DNA from: an uncultured Dorea sp.
Lineage (GTDB): Bacteria; Bacillota; Clostridia; Lachnospirales; Lachnospiraceae
NCBI GenBank assembly: GCA_947652615.1
Contig: CANTDX010000006.1
Span: 28,948 to 92,947, forward strand
Direction of reading: 5' to 3'
DNA: 64,000 nucleotides
The position numbers were made by a program, and so were the translations under genes. Below the pieces are notes generated by a model, which was not told the origin of the DNA, searched no databases, and saw only the letters and a program-made list of their open reading frames with translations. Of the stretch, positions 54,452 through 61,661 are shown piece after piece (the stretch's first letter is position 1; each line of letters opens with the position of its first letter).

Positions 54452-54501
54452 ATGTCGGAAGAGACGGAAGACCAGGAGTCTTTGCTCTTTCGGCATTTTT
54501 A
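54452..54501 (+). terminator. Intrinsic terminator of the acyl-CoA ligase gene
   Basis: ATGTCGGAAGAG (54452-54463) pairs with CTCTTTCGGCAT (54485-54496), with two G-U pairs, around an inner GAAGAC/GTCTT stem, followed by TTTT. A short overlapping reading frame here is ignored. Confidence 0.82.
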
Positions 54502-54524
54502 CGTGTCCCGCCGTATGATTCCCT

Positions 54525-54553
54525 TTCACATATATTTCCTGCCGGAATATACT
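54525..54553 (+). promoter_or_regulatory. Promoter of the truncated binding-protein gene
   Basis: TTCACA (54525-54530), a 17-base spacer and TATACT (54548-54553) lie 31 bases before the ATG. Confidence 0.7.
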
Positions 54554-54583
54554 GTACCATTAGGAATAATAAGGAGGATATGT

Positions 54584-55117
54584 ATGAAAAAGCGTATTAT
54601 TGCGGCGGCACTGGTTATCGCTATGTCCTTGACTACTCTGCTCGCCTGCTCGTCCAAGGATGAGCAAACCAAAACTAATGCCACGACCGAGAAAGCAGAT
54701 GATAGCAAAGATACCGGTAAAACAGAAGAGACTCTGCCGGAATCGACCAAGGTGATATTGAATGAAGTTGCACACTCCATCTTCTATGCTCCGATGTATG
54801 TGGCGATTGAAGAAGGGTATTTTGAGGAAGAGGGAATCGACCTGGAATTAGTCACAGGGTTTGGCGCGGATAAAACCATGACTGCTGTTATCTCCGGAAG
54901 CGCGGATATCGGATTCATGGGTTCCGAGGCTTCGATCTATACTTATAACGAGGGCGCCAACGATTATGTTGTCAACTTCGCCCAGTTGACCCAGCGTGCC
55001 GGCAACTTCCTGGTAGCAAGAGAAGAGATGCCGGACTTCACATGGGATGCCATCAAGGGAACGAATGTCCTGGGAGGCAGGAAAGGCGGTATACCCAGCC
55101 ACGATGTAACATCGTAA
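54584..55117 (+). pseudogene. ABC transporter binding lipoprotein (SsuA/ThiY/NMT1-like), 3'-truncated
   Basis: The 177 residues have a signal peptide with lipobox (TTLLAC, Cys near residue 22), a Thr/Lys/Glu-rich linker, then the start of an NMT1/SsuA-like domain: VAHSIFYAPMYVAIEEGYFEEEGIDLELVTGFGADKTMTAVISGSADIGFMG. Homologous proteins continue about 150 residues past GGRKGG, but here the frame turns to PSHDVTS and stops. The DNA changes abruptly to AT-rich sequence at that point. The permease and ATPase genes expected downstream are absent. It has a good promoter and an AAGGAGG site, so a non-functional lipoprotein could still be made. Confidence 0.82.
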
Positions 55118-55152
55118 AAATCGTTTAGTAATAAAATATTAGTAATAAAATA
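55101..55152. repeat. Palindrome and 14-base-period direct repeat at the island boundary
   Basis: ACGATGT-A-ACATCGT (55101-55115) is a perfect palindrome spanning the junction of the truncated gene. It is followed by two copies of TAGTAATAAAATA at 55126-55138 and 55140-55152. They mark the switch from GC-balanced to AT-rich DNA. Confidence 0.6.
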
Positions 55153-55164
55153 GCGAATATAGTG

Positions 55165-55193
55165 TTGACAAAAGTGAAAAAATCACATATATT
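55165..55193 (+). promoter_or_regulatory. Promoter of the RloA/RloB pair
   Basis: TTGACA (55165-55170), a 17-base spacer and TATATT (55188-55193) form a strong promoter. The spacer contains GTGA-N5-TCAC (55174-55186), a possible operator. Confidence 0.82.
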
Positions 55194-55220
55194 ACAGATA
55201 TCAAATATAGGAGGCTTAAA

Positions 55221-56609
55221 ATGCTTATTCGGTTTAACGTAAAAAACTTCTTGTCATTTTCAGAAAGAGAGGATGGAAAATCAGAAGAATTTTCTATGAT
55301 TGCTGGAAAAGTAAGGAGTAAAAAGGAACATATATATGAGGATGGAAAGATTAAGCTTCTAAAATTTGCTGCAGTTTATGGAGCAAACGCCGCAGGCAAA
55401 TCTAATTTAGTAAAGGCATTGGATTTTATGCGAAGAATTGTAGTATCAGGTTTACCGGAACGACACACCGATAATTACTGTAAAGTTACTGCAAAGAGTA
55501 AGGAGAGAGAAAGCTATTTTGAATTAGAAATATTATTAAATGAAAAATACTACGCTTATGGATTTGAAGTGATTTTAAATCAAAGCCGATTTATATCAGA
55601 ATGGTTAGTGGAGTTAACATCAGATAATAAGGAAAAATTGATTTTTTGCCGTGATATCGACAAAGGAACATATGAACTTGGCGGCGAAGTAAAGGTAAAA
55701 GGATTAATAGAAAAACTGAATGTTTATGCAGAGGACATACAGGAAGATGGCAGCGTATTATTTTTATCAATTATGAATCAGAATAAGAAGACTCTATATC
55801 AACAGTTTGAACAAGCAGCCGTATTTCAGGATGTCTACATGTGGATAAGAAATAATTTAGATATTAATTATCCAGATAGACCTATTTCTGATTATTCCTA
55901 CATGGTGGATACAGAAAAAGTGGAAAAGATCTGTAGAATTACAGCAGCTTTCGGAACAGGTATTACAGATTTTCAGATGGTGGAAGTTCCTGTTGAAAAA
56001 GTATTGGGGCATTTACCAAAGAGGATACAGGAGGACTTGCTTTCGGATATTGAAAAGAAAACGGTGGAGATGAAGACGGATATTGATGTAGATGGATTAG
56101 GAATTATAATGCGAAGTTATAGAGACTTTTTCATTCTCAATATTGATAAGGAAGAAAACATTACTTGTAAAACAATCAAGTTTTCTCATGGAAAAAAGAA
56201 TGTTTTGTTTGAATTGTCAGAAGAATCGGATGGTACTGTAAGACTATTGGATTTATTAGAAGTGCTATTGTCTGGTAAAGGCAAAACGTATGTTATCGAT
56301 GAATTAGATAGGTGCTTGCACCCTAGTTTGACATATAAATTTGTTGAAACATTTTTAGAATTGGCATCCGAGAAAAATATTCAATTGATTGTAACAACTC
56401 ACGAATCGCGTTTATTAGATTTTGATTTGTTGCGTCGTGACGAAATTTGGTTTGTAAATAAAAGAAAATCCGGAGAGAGCGATATTTATTCTTTAGAGGA
56501 ATACAATGCCAGGTTTGATCAGAAAATTGATAAGGCTTATTTAGAGGGGCGTTATGGAGGTGTTCCGGTTTTCAATACGGTATTTCCTATTAGTGAGGTA
56601 CTGGAATGA
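55221..56609 (+). CDS. RloA/AbiLi-type AAA ATPase
   Basis: The 462-residue ABC-type (SMC/OLD-like) ATPase begins MLIRFNVKNFLSF. It has Walker A GANAAGKSN (about residues 55-63), a long helical middle, a signature-like region LSEESDGTVRLLDLLEVLLSG (about 333-353), Walker B TYVIDELDRCLHP (about 358-370) and a switch histidine in IVTTHESRLLDFD. Proteins of this AAA_15/AAA_21 type pair with RloB (AbiL) and resemble the ATPase part of PARIS and OLD-family defence systems. It is clearly AT-rich compared with flanking genes, which suggests horizontal transfer. An AGGAGG site precedes the ATG, and the stop overlaps rloB. Confidence 0.88.
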   Translation: MLIRFNVKNFLSFSEREDGKSEEFSMIAGKVRSKKEHIYEDGKIKLLKFAAVYGANAAGKSNLVKALDFMRRIVVSGLPERHTDNYCKVTAKSKERESYFELEILLNEKYYAYGFEVILNQSRFISEWLVELTSDNKEKLIFCRDIDKGTYELGGEVKVKGLIEKLNVYAEDIQEDGSVLFLSIMNQNKKTLYQQFEQAAVFQDVYMWIRNNLDINYPDRPISDYSYMVDTEKVEKICRITAAFGTGITDFQMVEVPVEKVLGHLPKRIQEDLLSDIEKKTVEMKTDIDVDGLGIIMRSYRDFFILNIDKEENITCKTIKFSHGKKNVLFELSEESDGTVRLLDLLEVLLSGKGKTYVIDELDRCLHPSLTYKFVETFLELASEKNIQLIVTTHESRLLDFDLLRRDEIWFVNKRKSGESDIYSLEEYNARFDQKIDKAYLEGRYGGVPVFNTVFPISEVLE

Positions 56610-57283
56610 GAGAAAAAAGAACATTTGCAGAGCGGAAAACGAAAGTAATAACGACCAGTAGGATATATGCAAGAAGCATTTGGAAAACAATGTGCAGGAT
56701 TTGTGAAGAAAAATGTTTGAAAAATCTTGACTCATTTGTGGAAGACATAGAAGAAAGTTGTAATCTGATTTTAAAGGCGTTACAGGAAGAACATGATCTA
56801 CAGCATGTGATTTCAGATATTTCTCATATGATTAAGGAAGGGGGAGTCACATATTCGGAAGGATTTGACAGAATTTGTTTAATTATAGATCGTGACCGCG
56901 ACAGTTTTGTTTCTTCTCCGATGAATAATCAATATAGGTATGTAATTGACAAGTGTAAAGAAATGGGATTTGGATTGTATATTACGAATCCATGTTTTGA
57001 ATTTTGGCTGTTACTACATTTTGATGAAGTATTTGATTTAGATCAGGACAAGCTTTTAGAGAATCCAAAGATAACAGCAAACAGAAGGTATGTAGAACAG
57101 GAACTTCGAAGGATTTGGCCGGGATACAAAAAGAGTTCTTACAGAGCGGAGGAATTAGTGAAAAACATTGATAATGCTATTAATAATGAGAAGAAATTTT
57201 GTGAAAATGTTGAAGAATTAGAAAATTCAGTAGGCAGTAACATAGGAAAGCTCATTATAGATATGCGGGCTCATAGTGACTAA
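56606..57283 (+). CDS. RloB/AbiLii-like protein (probable TOPRIM-type effector)
   Basis: The 225-residue protein carries the RloB core: CLIIDRDRDSF (about 91-101), then NNQYRYVIDKCKEMGFGLYITNPCFEFWLLLHFDEV, and a C-terminal helical part with YKKSSY. The DRDRD cluster could be the metal-binding acidic pair of a TOPRIM-like fold. The usual N-terminal EGxxTE acidic motif is not seen; instead the first 35 residues read KTKVITTSRIYARSIWK. This could mean a divergent variant or a damaged N-terminus. It starts inside the rloA stop (ATGA), so the two proteins are made together. A role as effector in abortive phage defence is an inference from the family. Confidence 0.82.
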   Translation: MREKRTFAERKTKVITTSRIYARSIWKTMCRICEEKCLKNLDSFVEDIEESCNLILKALQEEHDLQHVISDISHMIKEGGVTYSEGFDRICLIIDRDRDSFVSSPMNNQYRYVIDKCKEMGFGLYITNPCFEFWLLLHFDEVFDLDQDKLLENPKITANRRYVEQELRRIWPGYKKSSYRAEELVKNIDNAINNEKKFCENVEELENSVGSNIGKLIIDMRAHSD

Positions 57284-57336
57284 GGAGATAACGAGTAATG
57301 CAGGTTGTGTTTTGGCGGAAGAAATATGAAAATCTA

Positions 57337-57366
57337 TTGACAGACCGATTGGCAATATGGTAATAT
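57337..57366 (+). promoter_or_regulatory. Promoter of the DUF2325 gene
   Basis: TTGACA (57337-57342), an 18-base spacer and TAATAT (57361-57366). A copy of the iron-regulator palindrome begins 10 bases downstream, over the predicted start point. Confidence 0.75.
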
Positions 57367-57376
57367 ATCTCTGCAA

Positions 57377-57392
57377 GTTAGCTTAAGCTAAC
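57377..57392 (+). promoter_or_regulatory. DtxR-type operator 1 (upstream of the DUF2325 gene)
   Basis: GTTAGCTTAAGCTAAC is a perfect 16-base palindrome, RTTAG-N6-CTAAY, located at the transcription start of the DUF2325 leader. It resembles known DtxR/IdeR boxes. Confidence 0.8.
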
Positions 57393-57426
57393 CATGAGAA
57401 GAGTTTTTTATAAGCTGAGATTGGAC

Positions 57427-57454
57427 AAAAGAAATGCCTTATGGCATTTTCTTT
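57427..57454 (+). terminator. Hairpin in the DUF2325 leader
   Basis: AAAAGAAATGCC (57427-57438) pairs with GGCATTTTCTTT (57443-57454) with one bulge and a 4-base loop. The 3' arm is T-rich, but no separate T-tract follows. It lies between two operator copies. Confidence 0.5.
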
Positions 57455-57464
57455 AACCCTGACG

Positions 57465-57480
57465 GTTAGTTAGAACTAAC
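57465..57480 (+). promoter_or_regulatory. DtxR-type operator 2
   Basis: GTTAG-TTAGAA-CTAAC, extended by a flanking G and C to an 8-bp-arm palindrome (57464-57481), lies 28 bases before the DUF2325 start codon. Confidence 0.75.
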
Positions 57481-57508
57481 CATAAAAGAATGAAGAGGAG
57501 GAATACGC

Positions 57509-57796
57509 ATGAGTGTTGTAATCATAGGCGGACACGAGAGGATGGAGACCCGGTATAAGGAGATCTGTAAAAAATATAACCATAAATCTAAGGTATTTAC
57601 TAAAATGAAATCCGATTTAAGCAGCCAGATAGGCTGTCCGGATCTGGTGATCCTGTTTACTTCGACGGTATCCCATAAAATGATACGCTGTGCAGTTACA
57701 GAATCAGAGCGGCATCATTCCAGGCTGGAACGTTCCCACAGTAGCAGCGCAAGTGCGCTGATACAGATATTGGAGACGTATGCTGAGAATGCTTAA
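57509..57796 (+). CDS. DUF2325 domain protein
   Basis: The 95-residue protein begins SVVIIGGHERMETRYKEICKKY and has PDLVILFTSTVSHKMIRCAVTESERHH, matching the small DUF2325 family, in which such domains are Rossmann-like. Its function is not known. It has a strong GAGGAGG site and two DtxR-type boxes in its leader, so it is probably iron-repressed together with feoAB. It may play a part in metal handling; the Cys and several His would allow metal contact, but this is not shown. Confidence 0.82.
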   Translation: MSVVIIGGHERMETRYKEICKKYNHKSKVFTKMKSDLSSQIGCPDLVILFTSTVSHKMIRCAVTESERHHSRLERSHSSSASALIQILETYAENA

Positions 57797-57850
57797 CCAT
57801 GGAGTCTGACGAATGTCGTGTATTAATGATAAATGTTCTCAAAAAGATGG

Positions 57851-57879
57851 TTGACAAAGCACTTGGATTAGGATATACT
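57851..57879 (+). promoter_or_regulatory. Promoter of feoA-feoB
   Basis: TTGACA (57851-57856), a 17-base spacer and TATACT (57874-57879) lie 57 bases before feoA. Operator 3 covers the -10 hexamer. Confidence 0.88.
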
Positions 57880-57882
57880 AAC
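57867..57882 (+). promoter_or_regulatory. DtxR-type operator 3 over the feoA -10
   Basis: ATTAG-GATATA-CTAAC matches the same RTTAG-N6-CTAAY pattern and overlaps the feoA -10 element, so bound repressor would block RNA polymerase. Confidence 0.8.
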
Positions 57883-57935
57883 TTTGGTAAGTGATAAATA
57901 ACTAAATGTATATCATAAGTAAAGGAGTGTGTTAG

Positions 57936-58154
57936 ATGTTTATGAATTTATCAGAAGCTAAAGAAGGGGAAGGATATATTATAAAAGGTATTTCTACAGA
58001 TGACGAAGAATTGAATGCGTTCTTGTTTTCGTTGGGATGCTACAGCGGCGAGCCCATTACTGTAATTGCGCACCGGAATGGAGGATGTGTGGTATCGATT
58101 AAGGATGCCAGATATAACATTGATACTGATTTAGCACAGGCTATTTCAATATAA
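57936..58154 (+). CDS. feoA: Ferrous iron transport protein A
   Basis: The 72-residue SH3-like protein (NLSEAKEGEGYIIKGI...FLFSLGCYSGEPITVIAHRNGGCVVSIKDARYNIDTDLAQAISI) is standard for FeoA, a small cytosolic partner of FeoB. The second in-frame ATG (57942) is also possible, but the first has an AAAGGAG site. It is followed by feoB after 55 bases that include operator 4. Confidence 0.93.
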   Translation: MFMNLSEAKEGEGYIIKGISTDDEELNAFLFSLGCYSGEPITVIAHRNGGCVVSIKDARYNIDTDLAQAISI

Positions 58155-58168
58155 AATAGTGATTTTTG

Positions 58169-58184
58169 GTTAGTTAATACTAAT
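58169..58184 (+). promoter_or_regulatory. DtxR-type operator 4 between feoA and feoB
   Basis: GTTAG-TTAATA-CTAAT fits RTTAG-N6-CTAAY. It lies 8 bases before the feoB ribosome site. No promoter is evident just upstream, so it may act as a roadblock or assist looping. Confidence 0.65.
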
Positions 58185-58209
58185 TGGAATGAAGGAGGAT
58201 TCAAAAATT

Positions 58210-60207
58210 ATGAGAATTGCGTTGACAGGAAATCCCAACAGCGGAAAAACGACCATGTACAATGCGCTTACGGGAAGAAATGAGCGTGTTGGAAACTGGG
58301 CCGGTGTAACGGTCGAGAAAAAGGAAAGCCCGATCAAGAAAGGGTATTTTGACGGAGCCGAGGAACTGATCGCAGTAGATTTGCCGGGCGCTTATTCTAT
58401 GTCGCCCTTTACCTCGGAGGAAAGTATCACCAGCGCCTATGTGAAAAATGAGAATCCGGATGCGATTATCAATATTGTGGATGCGACCAACTTAAGCCGA
58501 AGTTTATTTTTTACCACCCAGCTTCTGGAGCTTGGAATTCCGGTAGTGGTTGCTCTGAATAAAAGCGACATTACAGAGAAGAAGAAAACAGAAATCGATG
58601 TAAAAAAACTGTCGGAAAAGTTAGGCTGTCCGGTGATCCAGACGGTGTCTACAGCTTCAGGCCATGATGGATTGAAGGATGTGGTAAATCAGGCAGCGGC
58701 GTTAAAAGACTGCGGACAGAAAGCACCCTATGTGCAGGCGGAGATTAATCTGCAGGACAAGACGGAAGTGGAGGCAGCGGACAGAAAACGTTTTGAATTT
58801 GTCAATGGAATTGTAAAAGCGGTAGAAAAGAGAAAAGTTTTCACGAAGGATAAAAACAAGCAGGACAGTATTGATTCCATACTGACTAATAAATTTGTCG
58901 GAATTCCTGTTTTTGCAGTTATTATGTTTGGTGTGTTTTACATATCTCAGTCCACGGTTGGAACGTGGATCGCCGACTGGCTGGTTGGCTGGATCGAGAC
59001 GTTCCAGGCGTGGGTTGGAGGTCTGGCAGAGAATGCGAATCCGTTCCTTCAGGCGCTTTTAGTTGACGGAATCATCGGCGGCGTAGGTGCAGTGGTAGGT
59101 TTCCTGCCATTGGTAATGGTTATGTATTTCCTGATCGCTCTTTTGGAAGACTGCGGATACATGGCCCGTGCGACGGTGGTTCTGGACCCGATATTCAAGC
59201 GGGTTGGTCTTTCCGGCAAATCCGTGATTCCGATGGTGATCGGTACCGGATGCGCCATCCCGGGGATCATGGCCTGCCGTACCATCCGTAATGAAAGAGA
59301 GAGAAGAGCAACTGCCATGCTGACGCCGTTTATGCCATGCGGTGCGAAGCTTCCGGTTATCGCGTTATTTGCCGGAGCGTTCTTCGCGGATGCTTCGTGG
59401 GTTGGACCGATGATGTATCTGGTCGGCATTGTGCTGATCTTCTTAGGCGCCTTATTGGTGAAGAAGATCACCGGATTCAAATTCCGAAAATCATTCTTTA
59501 TCATCGAGCTTCCGGAATATAAGGTTCCAAGCCTGAAGCGTGCGGCACTGTCCATGCTTTCCCGCGGCAAAGCATATATTGTGAAAGCAGGAACCATTAT
59601 TCTGGTGTGCAACACAGTCGTGCAGATTATGCAGAGCTTTAACTGGCAGTTCCAGGTGGTGGAAGAAGGAATGGAGAATACTTCTATCCTTGCATCCATT
59701 GCTTCCCCGTTCGCAGTGCTTCTGCTTCCGCTTGGATTTGGCGTATGGCAGCTTGCTGCGGCAGCGATCACAGGCTTTATCGCAAAGGAAAATGTGGTCG
59801 GTACCTTAGCAGTCGTGTATGGACTCACGAATTTTATTGATACAGAGGAACTGGCATTGGTTGGCGGTGCAAATGAGGTGGCAATGGTTATGGGGCTTAC
59901 CAAGGTGGCAGCGCTTGCTTATCTGATGTTCAATCTGTTTACACCGCCTTGTTTTGCGGCTCTCGGAGCCATGAATTCTGAAATGCAGGATAAAAAATGG
60001 CTGTGGGGCGGCGTCGCATTACAGTTGGCCACAGGTTATACGGTTGCATTTTTGGTATATCAGATTGGCACGCTGGCGACAACGGGAGCTATTGGAAGCG
60101 GTTTTGTTCCGGGATTGGTTGCAGTAGCCGTATTTGCTGTTATAATAGTTATGATGGTTCAAAGAAAAGAGAGAGAATTCTGCGCAGAGTACCGTTTGCA
60201 CGCATAA
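58210..60207 (+). CDS. feoB: Ferrous iron transporter B
   Basis: The 665-residue GTPase-permease has the G1 motif GNPNSGKTT, switch region VGNWAGVTVEKKE, G3 DLPGAYSM, G4 NKSD, then a membrane part of about eight helices. The Gate motifs are YMARATVVLDPIFKRVGLSGKSVIPMVIGTGCAIPGIMACRTIRNERERRATAMLTPFMPCGAKLPV. It imports Fe2+ across the membrane, powered by nucleotide hydrolysis. The start at 58210 is chosen, because AAGGAGG (58192-58198) lies 11 bases before it, whereas an ATG at 58189 precedes that site. Confidence 0.96.
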   Translation: MRIALTGNPNSGKTTMYNALTGRNERVGNWAGVTVEKKESPIKKGYFDGAEELIAVDLPGAYSMSPFTSEESITSAYVKNENPDAIINIVDATNLSRSLFFTTQLLELGIPVVVALNKSDITEKKKTEIDVKKLSEKLGCPVIQTVSTASGHDGLKDVVNQAAALKDCGQKAPYVQAEINLQDKTEVEAADRKRFEFVNGIVKAVEKRKVFTKDKNKQDSIDSILTNKFVGIPVFAVIMFGVFYISQSTVGTWIADWLVGWIETFQAWVGGLAENANPFLQALLVDGIIGGVGAVVGFLPLVMVMYFLIALLEDCGYMARATVVLDPIFKRVGLSGKSVIPMVIGTGCAIPGIMACRTIRNERERRATAMLTPFMPCGAKLPVIALFAGAFFADASWVGPMMYLVGIVLIFLGALLVKKITGFKFRKSFFIIELPEYKVPSLKRAALSMLSRGKAYIVKAGTIILVCNTVVQIMQSFNWQFQVVEEGMENTSILASIASPFAVLLLPLGFGVWQLAAAAITGFIAKENVVGTLAVVYGLTNFIDTEELALVGGANEVAMVMGLTKVAALAYLMFNLFTPPCFAALGAMNSEMQDKKWLWGGVALQLATGYTVAFLVYQIGTLATTGAIGSGFVPGLVAVAVFAVIIVMMVQRKEREFCAEYRLHA

Positions 60208-60233
60208 GAAAGATATAGAAGGGATGATGGCAT

Positions 60234-60401
60234 ATGATAGATTTGCTGATTATAGGTATCATATTGTTGCTTGTAGGAATTGCAGTTTCTTATATTTTGA
60301 AAGCGAAAAAAAGCGGAGCGAAATGCATAGGCTGCCCGGCCGCCGGATGCTGCTCTGGGAAAGAAGAAAGACATACAGAATGCAATTGCGGATGCAAATG
60401 A
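60234..60401 (+). CDS. FeoB-associated Cys-rich membrane protein
   Basis: The 55-residue protein has one N-terminal transmembrane helix (LLIIGIILLLVGIAVSYIL, about 4-22), a basic stretch (KAKKSGAK), then seven cysteines: CIGCPAAGCC and CNCGC. This layout matches the small Cys-rich proteins regularly encoded after feoB in clostridia, thought to help FeoB or bind iron. It has a GAAGGGATG site and lies 26 bases after feoB. It is short and easily missed, because a longer unrelated frame overlaps it. Confidence 0.9.
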   Translation: MIDLLIIGIILLLVGIAVSYILKAKKSGAKCIGCPAAGCCSGKEERHTECNCGCK

Positions 60402-60431
60402 AAGCAATGCCATACGCCATAAATATTGCAT

Positions 60432-60824
60432 TCAGTTATGCTCTAAAATAGACAGGATACATTTTTTCATTGCTTCATAACTCTCAGGGGTAATGTCATG
60501 CTCCATCTTGCACGCGTCTCTTGCAGCAATCTTGGGGTCGACGCCCAGATGGGTCAGCCACTTTGCCAACAGGGTGTGGCGTTCATAGACACTTTCTGCA
60601 AGTTTTTGCCCTTCGTCTGTCAGATGGAGATAACCTTCCGGTGAAACGGTGATGTATTCGCGGTTTTTCAAGTTTTTCACTGCAACGCTTACGCTGGGTT
60701 TTGAGAAATTCAGTTCGGTTGCAACATCGATGGAGCGTACCACAGAAAGGCGTCTGCTCAGGATCAGTATAGTTTCGAGATAATCCTCAAGGGATTCCTC
60801 GGCTTTGTGTTGGATATAACTCAT
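60432..60824 (-). CDS. DtxR-family metal-dependent repressor
   Basis: The 130-residue protein has an N-terminal winged helix (LSVVRSIDVATELNFSKPSVSVAVKNLKNREYITVSPEGYLHLTDEG, about 26-72) and a dimerisation/metal domain. The metal domain has AARDACKMEH, with C105, E108 and H109 as likely ligands. A Cys at the first position is the DtxR/IdeR iron-type choice, whereas Bacillus MntR has Glu there. The short form lacks the C-terminal SH3-like domain. It faces the feo genes and has a matching palindrome over its own -10, so iron-dependent repression of feo and of itself is inferred. Confidence 0.9.
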   Translation of the reverse strand: MSYIQHKAEESLEDYLETILILSRRLSVVRSIDVATELNFSKPSVSVAVKNLKNREYITVSPEGYLHLTDEGQKLAESVYERHTLLAKWLTHLGVDPKIAARDACKMEHDITPESYEAMKKCILSILEHN

Positions 60825-60861
60825 AGTATAACGGTTCTCCTTTCCTGGACGGAAATTATCC

Positions 60862-60877
60862 GTAAGCCTATCCTAAC
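60862..60877 (-). promoter_or_regulatory. DtxR-type operator 5 (autoregulatory)
   Basis: Read on the minus strand, GTTAG-GATAGG-CTTAC matches RTTAG-N6-CTAAY with one mismatch and covers the -10 (TAGGAT) of the regulator gene. Confidence 0.65.
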
Positions 60878-60898
60878 ACGTTGGAACAAGAGTTGCAA
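60870..60898 (-). promoter_or_regulatory. Promoter of the DtxR-family gene
   Basis: On the minus strand TTGCAA (60893-60898), a 17-base spacer and TAGGAT (60870-60875) lie 46 bases before the ATG. Confidence 0.7.
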
Positions 60899-60950
60899 GA
60901 CCCGACAGCAAAAAAGCGGTGTTGATCTATGAAAAGAAAGGAGAAATTGA

Positions 60951-61649
60951 ATGTTGATCAGTCTAAAGAATGCAGTAAAAAAATATGGTAGTGGGGAAGC
61001 GCTAGTCTATGCGCTGAACCACGCTGAGCTTACTCTTAATGAGGGGGAAATCTGCGTGGTCTTAGGCCCCTCCGGTTCCGGGAAAAGCACGCTCTTAAAT
61101 ATGCTGGGAGGGCTGGACACCCTGGATGAGGGGGAGCTTATGGTAGCCGGCAGAATGGTAACGGGGCTTTCCCAGGAACAGCGCACGGATTACCGCAAGG
61201 AGGACGTGGGCTTTGTCTTCCAGTTTTACAACCTGATTCCCGATCTGACGGTGGAAGAGAATATCGAGGTGGTGGCAGATATTTCCGACAGACCGCTCTC
61301 TTTGGAGGAAGTGCTTCGTGCGCTGGATATCGAAAAATACCGCCGACGTTTTCCCAGGGAGCTTTCGGGCGGGCAGCAGCAGAGGGTGGCGATTGCCCGT
61401 GCGATGATTAAAAATCCCAGGCTCCTGCTTTGCGACGAGCTGACCGGGGCGTTGGACACGAAATCATCCGGACAGGTGTTGCAATTTGTAGAAAAAATGA
61501 ACCGACAGTTTGGCACGACGGTGGTGATCATCACCCACAACGAAGCGATTGCAGGCATGGCGGATCGGATCATCCGTCTGAAGGATGGCCAGATCTGCGA
61601 GAACCGGGGGAATGAATGGAAAATTCCTGCGGCGAAGCTTGTACTGTAA
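60951..61649 (+). CDS. ABC transporter ATPase (MacB/LolD type)
   Basis: The 232-residue ATPase has Walker A GPSGSGKST, Q-loop VGFVFQFYNLIPDLTVEENIE, signature LSGGQQQR, Walker B LLLCDELTGALD and H-loop ITHN. The LIPDLTVEENIE stretch is typical of the MacB/LolD/FtsE-like family that partners FtsX-fold permeases. It powers extraction or efflux at the membrane rather than import. It pairs with the permease gene 12 bases downstream. An AAAGGAG site is present. It is divergent from the iron regulator, but a link to iron is not supported. Confidence 0.93.
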   Translation: MLISLKNAVKKYGSGEALVYALNHAELTLNEGEICVVLGPSGSGKSTLLNMLGGLDTLDEGELMVAGRMVTGLSQEQRTDYRKEDVGFVFQFYNLIPDLTVEENIEVVADISDRPLSLEEVLRALDIEKYRRRFPRELSGGQQQRVAIARAMIKNPRLLLCDELTGALDTKSSGQVLQFVEKMNRQFGTTVVIITHNEAIAGMADRIIRLKDGQICENRGNEWKIPAAKLVL

Positions 61650-61661
61650 GGAGGTGCCCGG

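Noticed and set aside
58189..58209. Upstream ATG of feoB
   Set aside because: It precedes the AAGGAGG ribosome site, and the family N-terminus (MRIALTGNPNSGKTT) begins at 58210.
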